Source: Bos javanicus (taxonomy: Eukaryota; Chordata; Mammalia; Artiodactyla; Bovidae). Taken from it: DNA of 64,000 nt. Shown in pieces: positions 45,888 to 58,670 of this stretch. The position numbers and the translations under genes were made by a program. Location of the stretch: positions 39,226,537-39,290,536 of the forward strand of contig NC_083868.1 in assembly GCF_032452875.1 (NCBI RefSeq). The letters run 5' to 3'. The notes under the pieces are model-generated. The model worked only from the letters and a program-made list of their open reading frames with translations, did not search any database and was not told the DNA's origin. How positions within the stretch are numbered: position 1 is the first letter of the stretch; every line of letters begins with the position of its first letter.

Positions 45888-46178
45888 TTAAAAATGTATT
45901 TATTTTTGGCTGTGCTAGGTGTTTGCTGCTGAGTGAGCTTTTCCCTAGTAGTGCTGGGCGGGCTTTTCTTTGTGGTGGGTTCCTTTGTTGCGGGGCACGG
46001 GCTCTAGAGTGTGTGGGCTTTTGTAGGTGCAGCTCCCGGGCTCTAGAGTACAGGCTCAGTAGTTGTGGTGCATGGGTTTAATTGCTCTGCAGCATGTGGG
46101 ATCTTCTAGACCAGGAATCCAACTTGTGTCTTCTCTATTGGCAGGCCAATTCTTTAGCACTGAGCCACCAAGGAATCC
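45888..46178 (-). mobile_element. CHR-type (cetartiodactyl tRNA-derived) SINE
   Basis: 'tttggctgtgctaggtgtttgctgctgagtgagctttt', 'gttgcggggcacgggctctagagtg', 'gcatgtgggatcttctagaccagg' and the tRNA-like end 'ttctttagcactgagccaccaaggaatcc'. A family distinct from Bov-tA. Confidence 0.85.
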
Positions 46179-49100
46179 AGCAGGTTCTGTTCTTTAGTTG
46201 TGATTTTCAGGTTTTATTGGAAAAAATGTGGAGACCCAAGTATGAGCAAAGGATTGCACCTGATGGGAGAGAGGCCAAAGAAAAGAGCAAGAGAGTGATA
46301 TGGAAAATGGCATACTAATATCAGTGGAACTTAAATTCCTGGAGGTGTTTTAGATGTAATATTCATGTTCGTATAATTGCTTCCTCTTTTTTCCTCTTCC
46401 ACATTGGTAGCATTTTCTCTAAACTACTTTTAAACATAAATTTGCTTCATTTTGTTTCATTTTTATGCTCAGTTATTTTGTTTTGGCTCTTTTCTTTTTG
46501 ACACAAACTAGCCAAAAACACAGCTATGGTCACCAAAAAATAATGTTAATGTCTATTTCAGTCTTCAAACTGGGAGTAAATGTTTGCTAGGGAAATGAAA
46601 AAAAATCTGCCAGAAGGAAATATCTGAAATGTTTGACTTGTTTAAAAAAAAAGAATAATTCTCTTTGTTATACATAAGATATCTACAATAACAATTTCCT
46701 TCTTCCTAGCTGGTGATGTAAACAGCATAGAAACAGGAACACAAATGAAAGGGAGAATATACCAAAATTATTAATGTCCCCTTTCTTTTGTGATGTACAT
46801 TCTGCCTGATTATGATAGAAGAGATGCCATCTATGTTATGTCTTTAGACTGTTGGCTCCAAATTGCCTTGCTTCTTCTCATGTCTGCTACAGGAGTCATA
46901 AATCCTAATGTGGGAATGACAAGAAATGACAAGTACAGTCCAGTTTACAAAGCTGGCTTTCAGTGCCACGCCTGGTATTAAGATAAGTTCTTGCATTTAC
47001 CAAGGGACCTAAATATCACCATGTGTCTTGTGAAATCAGTTTACAGACACTTGAAGTGAGTCCTTTTCTAAAACACTTGGAACAGCCAGGCAAATGCATG
47101 TTTTTGAGGTAAAAATTAAATCTTGAAATAAAGCACTTCATGTCAATGTAAGATTTCCTCTGGCTGTCATCACATATTGGCTGTTCTCATTATAAGAGAA
47201 ATTAGAACAATATTTTTCTTTCACTCAAAGCTCTTAGGGAAGATTTCAAGCACAGTTAAGCTGTTGTAGACTTAAGGCTGGGCTTCTGTGAGAACACATA
47301 CTTAATCAGTGAATACTGAATTAAAGGAGAAATTAAGGAATAAGCATGTGAGTCAGACACCATATGAATTAGCCAAATCATTTTTAATATTTCGAGTTGC
47401 TGAATAAGCAAGTCATTCAATGCCATTTCTTTTGTTTCTAGGGCAATAATGATTCAAAACAGGCAATGGCCAGTAGCAGATGTTATTGTTGGAACCAGGG
47501 CTTTATATTGGAATCAGGGTAGTACAGATCAAATATACTCTTCTTAGGGAATTTTTATTCATATTTTCTACATTGTTGAAGGATGCCACTTTTCATGATT
47601 ATTCCAGCTGAAAGGAAATATTTTTTCATTATATGTTCGCTGCCACAGTTTCTTATAGTAAGACTTCTGATCTTTGATTTGTGCTCTTCTTTGGTCACCA
47701 AATCTCATTTATAAGGAATAAAGAAGCTTTTTGTTTCTGAGGAAGTTGTTCTTTTTTGTGACTGCTGTTATGGCCAATTGTCAAAGAAAAAGGGAGCAAC
47801 AGATAATTTCTTATTGAATAAGATCAGAAAAAATAAGAAAGTTGTTTTCTGGTTATGTGGAGTTGAATAAGTGGCTCATTATGGTTTCCTAATATTTGAT
47901 AGATTTTGTTCTTATCTTTTAATATTAAAATGTATTTTGTAAGATATCTTTACTCCCTAGAATGGCAAAGTGACAAATGCTTTTAAAAAGATCAAAAATA
48001 TTTATTTCAGATAAAAACCCTCTCTTAGTACTATATCAAAATTTGGCCCCTCAACTGAAGACACATTCTGAACACTTTGAAGATTCTTTGAAGAGCAGAA
48101 TTTTAATTAATGAATCAGCATATTAGGTCACAGTGGTGACCTAGGCAGAATTTAAATTGGTATTTTCTTTGGTTCCTTTGCCGTATCTTTATTCCCCCCT
48201 ATCTTGTTCCATGTCTGGTTCCTTATTACTTTATCTAGATACCCATTAACCATTGTTTTGAAAAATTGCTCAGGTCTCTCCTTATACAATTTTTGTCAGT
48301 TGGAATACAGAGGCATGGATGACATGTGAGCTAAAGCTTTCTGGACACGACTTCTATTTTCAAATGCATTAAATCAGCCTCTGATTAGTCAAGTTCAAGC
48401 AGTTGTAGGGAGATCATTTGAAGCCGAGAACCATATAAACAATCCTCCCCAGCCCACTATGTTATTTTCTTCAAACCAATGTTTGCAGCTTATCCATCCA
48501 TGAGGAAAGAACCCCAAGGAGTCTTAGAAGGAATTTGATTGAGGTCATGGAAATTCTAAAATTTTTTATATAGAAAATGATCAAAGGCTAATATTTCACA
48601 TCCAATGAAAGTACAAAAACACATGATTCAAGACTAATACCTGAGAGTGTTGAGATTTAGGTTGTATATAGTATATGTTTGAAAAAGCCACTTAGATCAA
48701 TGTTTCCAAAATATATTCTGAGGAAAACGAGTCTTTCAACTTCTTTCCCCACCTCCTGCCACCCTCTCTACCCTCTGAATTCATCAAAACAAGAACAAAA
48801 CTTCAATGGTCTTGGGAAATTACAGTGTAAATTAGTAAAGTCAAGTCATGCAACGCTCTGCAGTGGATCAACCTCTTTAATGCAGATTACAGTTCAATAT
48901 CTTCAAGATCCATTTGACTCTTAAGGATCTGTCTTATCTATAAATGAGCATCTATGGGGGTAAAAGCAAAATATTCATCTTCCTTGGGTTTTATCTTTGC
49001 TATTTACAGAGTGAAAAAGTTGAAAATAAGTGTGTTTTCAAACATAGTCTTGAAGATCACCTAATGGTGACATAATATAGAAAAATCCATACTGATATGG

Positions 49101-49444
49101 GAATACACTTGAGATAACCCTTCTTTCAGTTCTAGTTTTGTGAGATTCTATGACTAAATGAACTCTGAGTTTGTTTACAGATATAAAATTTCTCAACTGT
49201 CAGGACTCTACATCAATTAAATTTGTTAAGTATTCAATTGTCCATAAGAAAAAATTTAAGTCTCTTCCTACTCCATTAAGTATAATGTAACTCCATTGTT
49301 TAAAGTTGCTTGTGGACTCATCCAGGAGTAGATAGTTACTGTGCTTGTAGGAACAACTGGTTTTGGGGTACAATTAGGAATTATCTGTGAGGTTAGTAAA
49401 TTTATCTTTTTTACGTAGATGAAGAATTTTTAGGCAAGCAATGA
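46179..49444. other. Longest stretch without a recognised feature
   Basis: About 3.3 kb of AT-rich DNA with no repeat or gene that I can name. Frames of 63-81 codons (46790-46981, 48679-48924) lack any recognisable motif and are taken as chance. Conserved non-coding elements cannot be judged from one sequence. Confidence 0.5.
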
Positions 49445-49914
49445 TACTTTGCCAACAAAGGTCCGTCTAGTCAAGGCTATGGTTTTTCCAGTAGTCATGT
49501 ATGGATGTGAGAGTTGGATTATAAAGAAAGCTGAGTGCCAAAGAATTGATGCTTTTGAACTGTGGTGTTGGAGAAGACACTTGAGAGTCCCTTGGACTGC
49601 AAGGAGATCCAACCAGTCCATCCTAAAGGAGATCAGTCCTGGGTGTTCGTTGGAGGGACTGATGTTGAAACTGAAACTCCAATACTTTGGCCACTTGATG
49701 CGAAGAGCTGACTCATTTGAAAAGACCCTGATGCTGGGAAAGATTGAAGGTGGGAGGAGAAGGGGACGACAGGATGAGATGGTTGAATGGCATCACCGAC
49801 TCAATGGACATGAGTTTGAGTAGGCTCCGGGAATTGGTGATGGACAGGGAGGCCTGGTGTGCTGCAGTTCATGGGGTTGCAAAGAGTCAGACACGACTGA
49901 GAGACTGAACTGAC
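49445..49914 (+). mobile_element. BovB 3' fragment
   Basis: 5' truncated at about 49445 in the RT thumb. A 124-codon frame (49449-49823) reads 'FPVVMYGCESW', 'RIDAFELWCWRRHLRVPWTA' and 'LKLQYFGHLMRRADSFEKT'. It ends 'gactgagagactgaactgac'. Confidence 0.95.
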
Positions 49915-51359
49915 ATGTGATGATGATGTGTTCTCCTTATTTCTCCCCATATGCACATTTTAGCTTTAAAAACATCAAAACTTCCTATATTTTCTGCAAC
50001 TTATTTTTTTCTCCTTCCTTCAGTTTTTTTCCATTATTACCTTTTATTTTTTCTTTCCTTCATTTCTAGACTTTGTTATAAGTAGTAAGGATCCAGGCAA
50101 GTGTTAATATAGCTCTTGTTCAAATATTTTCTCTCTTAAACAGGGTGCTTACCAACCACTTTTATATAGATTTTTTTTTCTTCCTTTTACTTTTGTCTCC
50201 TTTACAGCTTCAGAAACCTAGAAGGGTCACAGTTTATGTCCAACTTTTCCCTTTGATTTCTTTTTTTACAAAATTTCATTTCTTTAAATTCGTTCTACAG
50301 GACATTTCTGTCTTGAAAAATGAGACAGACTGTGTTAAGCACTGTTCATTACTACTGTATTCTTCTGTTCCACTATTGTAAAATACACTGAATGCCATGT
50401 TCAATTGTGGTTGTGTCAAAACAAAAAGAGATAGCAGTTTAAGGCCTCTGTTCATTTCCTTTCTATTATACTTGGAGTACTTCATACTTTGAAATAGTTT
50501 CAGTTCATGAAAGAAAATTAAAAACCTATATCCTTTTTACCCCTTCAGCAAAAGAAGGCAGTAACTTTTAATTTAACCATTTTTTCTATTAAAAAACAAA
50601 ACAAAACAAAACCGAGTTTGTGGTTTTATGTGTTAAGGACCAAACAAACATGATACAATGCCTGCTATTATCTTGGGAAATTAGCTGTAGAGCATTCAAA
50701 GGCTTTCTGCCAAGAGCTTCAAATTCATTTCTTTGATTTTTGAATAGAAATTTGTCTGGCCAAGCAGATGTATGATTCAGAGGGAACTTTTCTCCCCCTC
50801 AGAAATGACTCTTGACATCTCCAGTCCTGCCATCTATCTTTGTGTGTCTGTTTGTCTGTGTGACTCTGTAAAAACAGGCTTCATAAGATCACATTTTTTC
50901 TGTCCCACAGAAGACTGTCTGATCCTGTCTTTGAAATCCTGCCAAGAATCCTAAGAACCCACGTGTTCAGGCAGAATGTAGTCCAGTAGCAAAGTGTTTA
51001 GGGAATGTGTGTAGCAAGAAAAGTCTTATCAATAATGTGACTAGGAATTTAGATGTGACATTGTGACCCATAATAAGTGGAGGGAAAGCATCCAGATGTG
51101 GCCAGTTGCAGTGTATTGTAGGATTTTTTTTGCACAAACTAAGTCAGAGCTCATGCTTGTGACTGTTTCCAAAATCACCCTAGCTTTAGACAGGAACTGA
51201 TAATCAGCAAACCCAAGGACTTTTTTAGATTTTCAGGATAAATGATAAGAAAAAAATTGTAGTACATGGAGAGTGAAAATTACAAAGAACATCAGAAATA
51301 GTGTGGGTATCCCAATGAGATAGGAAATAATGGTTGATAAATTTCCAAAAATCTCCAAT
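49915..51359. other. No recognisable feature
   Basis: T-rich to about 50290, then mixed AT-rich DNA; (AAAAC)n at 50595-50612. No gene or named repeat. Confidence 0.5.
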
Positions 51360-51575
51360 GGTGTAGCGGAAAGTGTGTTGATGTGACATCAGACAGACTA
51401 GATCCTGATATCTGTTGTAGAATTGTGGTCATTTTGCTTAATCTCTGTGAATCTCAGTTTTCTCAACTGTATTAACCTGACAGTATTGTTGAGAAGATGG
51501 TTAACAATAAAGTGTATAAAGTGCTTCACACGGTATCTAATGCATATGTGTTAATTGTTATGTTATTATTCATTT
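51360..51575 (+). mobile_element. MIR SINE
   Basis: 'gacatcagacagactagatcctgatatctg', 'cttaatctctgtgaatctcagttttctcaactgta' and 'ttgagaagatggttaacaataaagtgtataaagtgcttcacacggtatctaatgc' follow the MIR order. Confidence 0.78.
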
Positions 51576-51865
51576 TTTTAAGTATCAAGCTAGATCTCTT
51601 TTCATTGCTGCTGATAACAATATTAATGAAATCAGGGCCACAAAGGAGAAATTGTAGCTGTAGATTTATTGTGCATATTCCAGATATCGTGCTGTGAAAG
51701 AATTAATCTGAGAAAAATACATTTGTTTTTTAAATATGTGTTTTGTTGCTTGGCTTGTTGATTAAAATTGAGAAAAGCAAACTCCTGAAGGTGGGTTTAG
51801 AGCCTTTTATTGAAAACTGCATAGATGTGAAGATGTTGTATGAAGTATATTGGAAAAATGAAATG

Positions 51866-52067
51866 AAAAGTTAGTTGCATAGTTGTGTCTGACTTTTTGC
51901 GATCCCGTGGACTGTAGCCTGCTGGACTTCTCTGTCCATGGAATTCTCCTGGCAAGAATACTGGGGTGGGTTGCCATTTCCTTCTCCAGGAAATCTTCCA
52001 GACTTGTGGATCAAATCTGGTTCTCCTACATTGTGGACAGATTCTTTACCAACTGAGCCACTAAAGC
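51866..52067 (-). mobile_element. Bov-tA SINE
   Basis: 'gcatagttgtgtctgactttttgcgatcccgtggactgtagcc' to 'ttctttaccaactgagccactaaag'; the final bases of the head are worn. Confidence 0.9.
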
Positions 52068-52482
52068 AAATTTAAATATGTTTCATTCAGGATCATCTTC
52101 CCACTCTTTTCCCTTTTGTGGTCTTACTCTCTACTTTTAAATCCTCCTTTTTCTTCATCAATTCCTTTTTTCCTCTTTTTTGTCCATCTTTTCTTTTATT
52201 CATTTTCCTTTGTCATTTAAGGTTTCTGTTTGTTTTCTTCCTCTTTTCTGCTTCAAAATCTCATGATTAACATATTCAATTAATAAATCATCTGTTGTCA
52301 TCATTTTGGAGAGTAGGGATGGGGCAAGATATACTTAATATATCAGTTCAAAAAAGGTTTGAACTGGTTATGGAAGCTATAACAATATGAGTTTTTGTTT
52401 TTACAACAGAATAATCTATCTGAAATTCTTCCCTCAGAATGTAAAATTTATTTAGAGGCAGAAACTTGTATAAAGTATTATT
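52068..52482. other. Pyrimidine-rich and AT-rich stretch
   Basis: Strong C+T bias at 52095-52250, then AT-rich DNA. No repeat family recognised. Confidence 0.5.
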
Positions 52483-52499
52483 TAAAGATTTAAAGAAAG

Positions 52500-53044
52500 C
52501 TGTGGTACATATACACAATGGAATATTACTCAGCCATTAAAAAGAATATATTTGAATCCGTTCTAATGAGGTGGATGAAACTGGAGCCTATTATACAGAG
52601 TGAAGTAAGCCAGAAAGAAAAACACCAATGCAGTATACTAACGCATATATATGGAATTTGGAAATGGTAATGATGACCCTATATGTGAGACAGCAAAAGA
52701 GACACAGATGTATAGAACAGTCTTTTGGATTCTGTGGGAGAGGGAGAAGGGGGGATGATTTGGGAGAATAACATTGAAACATGTATATTATCGTATGTGA
52801 AACAGATCGCCAGTCCAGGTTCGATGCATGATACAGGGTGCTCAGGGCTGGTGCACTGGGATGACCCTTAAGGATGGGATGAGGAGGGAGGTAGGAGCAG
52901 GGTTCAGGATGGGGAACACATGTACATCCATGGCTGAGTCATGTCAATGTATGGTAAAAACCACTACAATATTGTAAAGTAATTAGCCTCCAATTAAAAT
53001 AAATAAATTAAAAAAAAAACTCATTGGATGAATTAAAAAAAAGA
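52500..53044 (+). mobile_element. Bovine L1 3' end with target-site duplication
   Basis: 'ggtacatatacacaatggaatattactcagccattaaaaagaat', 'aagtaagccagaaagaaaaacacc' (end of ORF2), then the 3' UTR ('gttcgatgcatgatacagggtgctcagggctggtgcactggg') and an A-rich tail. Direct repeats of the form 'aaagatttaaagaa' at about 52483-52496 and 53044-53057 mark the insertion. 5' truncated at about 545 bp. Confidence 0.94.
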
Positions 53045-53239
53045 AAGATTTAAAGAAGCTTTGTCTCTCTAAGAAATATAACTTTGAGTTTTAAATTTGT
53101 AAAAAGTTATCTTTTGAGGGGATGTGCATGGGAAAGTGTGTCATAAGGAGACCTACTTAAACTCACAGATAACATTGCCCAAGATTGTTGAAGAAACAGT
53201 GAAAGCATAGGAACATGTGTTTCAGATTTAGAAATCGAA

Positions 53240-53480
53240 ATCCAATCATTCAATAATGTGGAATACCCTTAATGGTTGAGCCACAGCTATGTGTCAGAGA
53301 CTTGGAGATAAAGAGGTAGCTTTGTCTTCTTTGTGTGGAATATAAGGTATTAACTTATAAACTCTGTCTGTTCTGGTGTGTGGTGTGTATTTGAGATGAG
53401 AAGGTGAAACAGTTGGGAAAGTAGGATAATACTTAGGCTGAATCAGCATCTTTTCCTGAAGAGGTAGCTAAAAAAGAATT
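53240..53480 (-). mobile_element. Possible L2 3' relic
   Basis: 'gagccacagctatgtgtcagagacttggagataaagaggtagctttgtc' resembles the reverse L2 tail. The rest is too worn to be sure. Confidence 0.4.
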
Positions 53481-54057
53481 GTTATTGTAAATAGAGCTCA
53501 ACACCAGTTAGTATGTAGAGATGTGTCTGGATAACAGAAATTGTACTGCAATTGGACTATTCAGTTCTGATGCAACTGTTGTATTTGGATCCATAGGTGA
53601 GTACACACTTTGCTCTTAGGGGATTATAGTTTTTCTCAAAGGCAACAAGTGTTCCCACAGAAAGTCAAACTGGGACGAGGCTTATCCTTGAATAGAAAGA
53701 GATAGCTAAAGAGGTGGACTTGTATTAGTATACTCGGAGTGTTCCCTGTGTTCAGGATGACTAGGTCTAACAAAGAAAGACTAATCAGAGGTTAATAGGC
53801 TGTGACAGCAGCAGTGCAGAGTGAAGTAATCTCAACCATTATATGCAACTGAAAGGTTGAGACTGCTTCATAAATGGGAAAGTTTGGCGAAAATGAGGGC
53901 ACCTCTCTTTTACTTCCCTATAAGTAAGCCAACTTAGTGTAGAATCAGACTCTTCTTCAGGGGGAGGCAGTGGTACCAAAGCTGCCAGAATAGTTAGAAA
54001 TGGTGGCTGAATGTGGAGACTGAGGGAGTGGAAACACAGCTGATGTATTTGTTTGCA
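53481..54057. other. No recognisable feature
   Basis: Unassigned DNA. The 110-codon minus frame across 53839-54171 owes its length to a Bov-A fragment and chance. Confidence 0.5.
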
Positions 54058-54163
54058 GATACCAGTACCCTTGCCTGGAGAATTCCACGGACAGAGGAGC
54101 CTGGCGGGTATAGTCCATGGAGTTGCAAAGAGCCAGACAGGACTGAAGTGACTTAGCATGCAT
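54058..54163 (+). mobile_element. Bov-A SINE half
   Basis: 'gataccagtacccttgcctggagaattccacggacagagg' to 'gacaggactgaagtgacttag'. Lacks the tRNA head. Confidence 0.88.
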
Positions 54164-54414
54164 TCATGCAACAGAACAATCTCTTACTTGATTCTGGAAT
54201 ATTCCTGGGGACTCTTTGAAGTGACTCAATGCCCACAATAAAAATGTGACCTCAGATAATACAGGCTGGTGAAGAGAGGAAACCAGCAAAAAATAAGCCT
54301 AATTTTCTGAAGAGGTCTGGTCTTTTTTTGGAAAGTAATAAGTACCAAAAAAATAAAAAAAAGATTGATTAAAATTAACAAATCCCTTTTGTTATTGAAT
54401 TTTAATGGAAATAA

Positions 54415-54545
54415 TCAAGTGCAATTTTATTGAGTTATAATTTATGTACAATAAAATACAATAATTTTTAAGTGTATAGCTTGATTAAAAAGCATATAAG
54501 CACTATAACCAACATTCACATTTCTGCTCACATGTAGTTTCTAGA
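54415..54545 (-). mobile_element. Old L1M-type 3' end relic
   Basis: 'aattttattgagttataatttatgtacaataaaatac' and 'gcactataaccaacattcacatttctgctc' are a worn reverse L1 3' end. Confidence 0.55.
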
Positions 54546-54561
54546 ATTCATCTCTGATGCT

Positions 54562-54630
54562 GTGTTTGCTAGGTCACTTCAGTCATGTCCAACTCTTTGT
54601 GGCTCTATGGACTGTAGCCTGTCAGGCTCT
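54562..54630 (-). mobile_element. Short Bov-A fragment
   Basis: About 70 bp: 'gctaggtcacttcagtcatgtccaactctttgtggc' and 'ggactgtagcctgtcaggctc'. Confidence 0.85.
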
Positions 54631-55199
54631 ATTACTTAGACTAATATTTAAACTAAAAAAGGACTTATATTCCTTTTTGTTGCTGGATAAGAAGCAATTT
54701 TAATCTGTCTTCTTTGTACAACTATGAAATAAAAGAGAAAAATAACTCAATTTGGTTTTCTTATTTAGTTTAAGTAATAAGGAAATGGGCATTATTTTCT
54801 TATGAATATGAAGTAACTTGGATTTAAAACATTTTTAATAGAAATAAATTGTTAATCAAACTATGATTTAATGAGCAATACCAGCTTATGGAAAGCTGTA
54901 TGGATTTTCCAAAAATTTTACTTTCATTAGAACTACAATTCACTGTGTCTTTATTAAATATCTTGAATCATTGCATTGTTTTATGAAAAACATATTCATA
55001 ATTGAATGTGTTAATTTGCATTTTTCATGGACAAAATCTGTTCCTATAACAATGGAGATGTGAATTTTCTCATAGCAATTTAAATACAGTAGTTTTCTAA
55101 TTTGATTCTAAGGACTTGGGAAGATTGAAAGGGGCATAAGGGTGTAAATATACATTGTCTGAAAATATAAACTGTATACGTAAGTATAGTGTGTCAAAC
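54631..55199. other. No recognisable feature
   Basis: AT-rich unassigned DNA. Confidence 0.5.
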
Positions 55200-56850
55200 A
55201 TTTGCCTACACCCTGTTTTTGGTTCCTGTCTGCTTTTTCTTGATCCTTACTCTAGAGGTACTCTTCTCATTTTTATATCTTCAGCATATTCCTCCCAACT
55301 GAGTCCTTGTCATGGAACATTGAATCGTCACTAGCTATTCTCATCTTAAAACACACACATTCCATAAACAGATATATCTACAACCTCCTAATTCCCATAT
55401 TTCCCTTCACCACTTCTCCATTTATTGTCTCTTTTCCACATCTAAATTTCCCAAGCATTGTCTGTGTATTCTGTCTTCAGTTCTTAATCACAGATGTATC
55501 CTTCAACTCAGTCTAATCTAGATTTCACATCACTACTTCCCAACCTCCTTAAGACCTCTCACTAAGCTAACAGGTGATTTCAAGATAGCGCAGCCAATGC
55601 GTATTTAATCTTTCAGCAGCATTTGACAAGGCTGAGTGCACTCATTTTCTTGAACTTCTATTTTCTTTTCAATTTTATGTCACTGTTCTGGGTTTACTCT
55701 GATCTCCCTGGCCACACTTTGCCAGTATCTTTGCTGGCTCCTGCTTTTTTATCTAACCTTCAAATACCAGGGTGCTCAAGATCCCCTTCTCTTCTCTTTC
55801 TATATTCTCCTCCTATATTGCTCTCATTCTAACCATAGCTTTGCACATTTCTTATGGAACATAAAATTAAATCCTTGTAGATCATACTGGCCATGTGAGG
55901 TCTGGCCCCTATTTCTATAGTCCTGCCTTAAATGACTCAGTTCTCTATGTATCAGCCTGAATCCTTTAATTACTTGAGTGTTTTGTGCTTTCTCCCACAT
56001 ATTGGCCTTTCATATATTCATTACTAGCCTAGAACACTAGTCAATGCCCCAGCTCCTCAGGTTAGGGCAATGCTTTGTCATCCATCAGACCTCAGATGAA
56101 AGGTCACTTCTACAGCAAGCCTTCCTCAACACTCATATTGCAAAGCTCTTCTTGCCTACATCCTTTGCAGCTTTTCTTTTCCAATGGATTATGGGTAACA
56201 TCTAAATCTTACATTAGGTTCTAAACTACATTAGGTAGGACAAGACCTTTGTTTTGCTCACACTTGTATCCTCAGCTCCTGGAACAGTGCTTTGTTGTTG
56301 TTGTTCAGTCACCAAGTTGTGTCAGACTCTTTGTGACCCTATAGACTGCAGCACCCCAGGCTTCCCTGTCCTTCACCATCTCCTGGAGTTTGCCCAAGTT
56401 CATGTTCAATGAATTGGTGAGGCCATCTAACCATCTCATCCTCTGCACCCTCTTCTCCTTCTCCCTTCAATCTTTCCTGGCATTAGGATCTTTTCCAATG
56501 AGCCAGCTGTTCACATCAGTTGGCCAAAGTATTGAAGCTTCAGCTTCAGCATCCATCTTTCCAAAGAGTATTCAGGGTTGATTTCCTTTAAGATTGACTG
56601 ATTTGATCTTGATTTTCAAGGGACTGTTAAGCGTCTTCTCCAGCACCACAGTTCAAAAGCATCAATTCTTCGGTACTCCACCTTCTTTATTGTGCAGCTC
56701 TTTATTGTGGCAGCTCTCTGTACGTGACTACTGGAAAAACCATGGCTTTGACTGTGTGGACCTTTGTCAGCAAAGTGATGTCTTTGCTTTTTAACACACT
56801 GTCTATAGTGCTTGGTAAATAATAGCTCTTTACTCAATATTTGTTTCAGG
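55200..56850 (+). mobile_element. L2 LINE relic, RT end and 3' region, split by a BovB fragment
   Basis: The plus strand follows L2: 'ctcccaactgagtccttgtc', 'tttcagcagcatttgacaaggctgagtgcactcattttcttgaac' (the conserved RT 'SAAFDTADHS'-like segment, decayed), 'ctttgctggctcctgc', 'ccttctcttctctttctatattc', then the 3' region 'catgtgaggtctggcccctatttc', 'gcaagccttcctcaacactc', 'tatcctcagctcctggaacagtgctt'. After the BovB insert the tail resumes: 'agtgcttggtaaataatagctctttactcaatatttgt'. No intact frame. Confidence 0.78.
56293..56816 (-). mobile_element. Older, diverged BovB 3' fragment inside L2
   Basis: 'gttgttcagtcaccaagttgtgtcagactctttgtgacc' 3' end to 'ctttgtcagcaaagtgatgtctttgctttttaacac' at the truncation. 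Clearly more diverged than the other BovB copies. Direct repeats 'agtgctt' at 56286-56292 and 56817-56823 mark the insertion. Confidence 0.9.
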
Positions 56851-58304
56851 AATGCTTATTTATATATGGTATTTGAAATATCTTGTCAATTCATACACTA
56901 CCAGATGTTGAAAAAACTTAGAAGCTCTATAAGATATACATACACAGGGAAGGGGCTGTTTACATAGGGTTTACTCGGACATTTTGAATAATACCAACAT
57001 GATTTGTTACAAAGAAATTAAATTACAAAGAAACCTTGTTTAAAAAAATAAAGTTTTTTTTTTTAATTGAAAAACCCTATTCATGTTTCTTTTCTTTTGC
57101 TAGAAAAGTATGGGGTATTTTCTACAGTATACATGATATGGACTAGCTACTACCACTGTATTTTTACTATTAAAAACTGAAAAATTTAGAAATACCCAGA
57201 ATTTTGAGATGTTCCTATATACATTAATTCATGTTGTATGTCATTTACTAAACTATCTCTGTTTCTTCTATATTGATTGCATTGTTTCCTAAAAAAATAT
57301 TGAAACCATTGGGGCACTGTTGAACACATATAAATGAGTCTTTTTGCAACAAAGGAACACTACTTTTGTTGTGTAAGCAAGGACAAGCCCTGACTAGATC
57401 TGGCAGGCCATCTGTTATATTTCAGATGTCTTAGAAGCTTTATTTCCTACTAAGATTGGTCCATAGATCCAAAGTACGTGTCATGTCTTCATGAAGCTAC
57501 CTTCTTTTCTAGATGACTAGAAGGAAATGATTGATGAATACCATGTTAGAGAATAATCACTGGTACTAAAATAATATCTTGGTCCAAAGTATGATTCATG
57601 CAGGTTTCTTCTTTTGTCTCATTTTCTAGTTTCCTAGACATGAAGCAACAACAGCTCTAATATTCTCAAAATTCTGGGAGTCATAAAATTGAGCAGGGCC
57701 CAGATAGAGTTGTGGTTTGAGTTACCAGAGATAGATAGAGAGCTTTTGGTTCTGACTGTCAAATGAATCCCTTGATTCTTCTACACATCAGTTCACTGGG
57801 GCCGAAATGTCCAAAATGGCTTTCTCACTCCTTTGTGTGGTGCCTGAGTTAAGAACACTCTAAAACTGAGGTTAACAAAGGAGCTCTCTCCCCATGCAGT
57901 CTCTCTACATGGCTGGCTTGGGGCAGGAAAGTAAAACTTCTCATAGGTGCCTGGCTTTTCTAATTTAACATTGTTTTTAGGTCTAGAAAGCTGCAGTAAA
58001 AGAATGCCTGAGACCTAACAAGTTACTAACAAAAATGATTTTGTTAAAAAAATCAGTTGTATCTTACTGGTTGAAACTTACTTAAATACAGACTTAGGAT
58101 AGAGACTTTACCTTCTTTAGCCTGTGATATATTCTTCCCTGAAATAGCAAAACAAACTTAAGCTCAGGCTATGTTCACACTATAGAAAGGCTATGTTTAT
58201 AATATAAAAGAGCAGACTTCCATGGTAGTTTCTTCACTATATGAGCCCAATCAAAACAGATAAATCAGGGCTCACTGTGTAAATCTACTCTTAACATCAC
58301 TTAA
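56851..58304. other. Long stretch without a recognised feature
   Basis: About 1.45 kb of AT-rich DNA with no gene or repeat I recognise. Confidence 0.5.
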
Positions 58305-58670
58305 CAGTTATTTACTGAATGTCTATTATGTGTCAGGAGCAATAGCAAACTCTGGAAATATTTAAATATATATGAATATATATATTTCATATATTGAAAT
58401 ATATATTGAATATATATATTGAAATATAATCCCTGCCATCAAAAATCTTGTGTTCCAGAAGGAGAGACAGGCAGGTTGGCAAATAAATAGAATATACTCA
58501 TCAAATGCTGTAGGGAGCTGGATGAAGAAGTCTTTTTTTTTTTTTTAGACATTTGTGGGAGGTAAGGAGAAATTATACAAACGAAGTGACATTCTGAGCA
58601 ACATTTTGTGGCCAAGGGGACATGTGTAAGTATACAAGCAAACAGAAAAGTTATTACTAATTGAAGCAAA
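58305..58670 (-). mobile_element. L2 LINE 3' relic with AT-rich insertion
   Basis: 'ttatttactgaatgtctattatgtgtcaggagcaatag', then an AT-rich dyad tract (58363-58428), 'aatccctgccatcaaaaatcttgtgttccagaaggagagacaggcagg', a T run at 58531-58544 and 'gaagtgacattctgagcaacattttgtgg'. Confidence 0.68.
58363..58428. repeat. AT-rich imperfect palindromic repeats
   Basis: Repeats of 'tatatattgaaatatata' type that can pair with neighbours ('atatatatttcatatat'). Low-complexity expansion inside the L2 relic. Confidence 0.75.
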
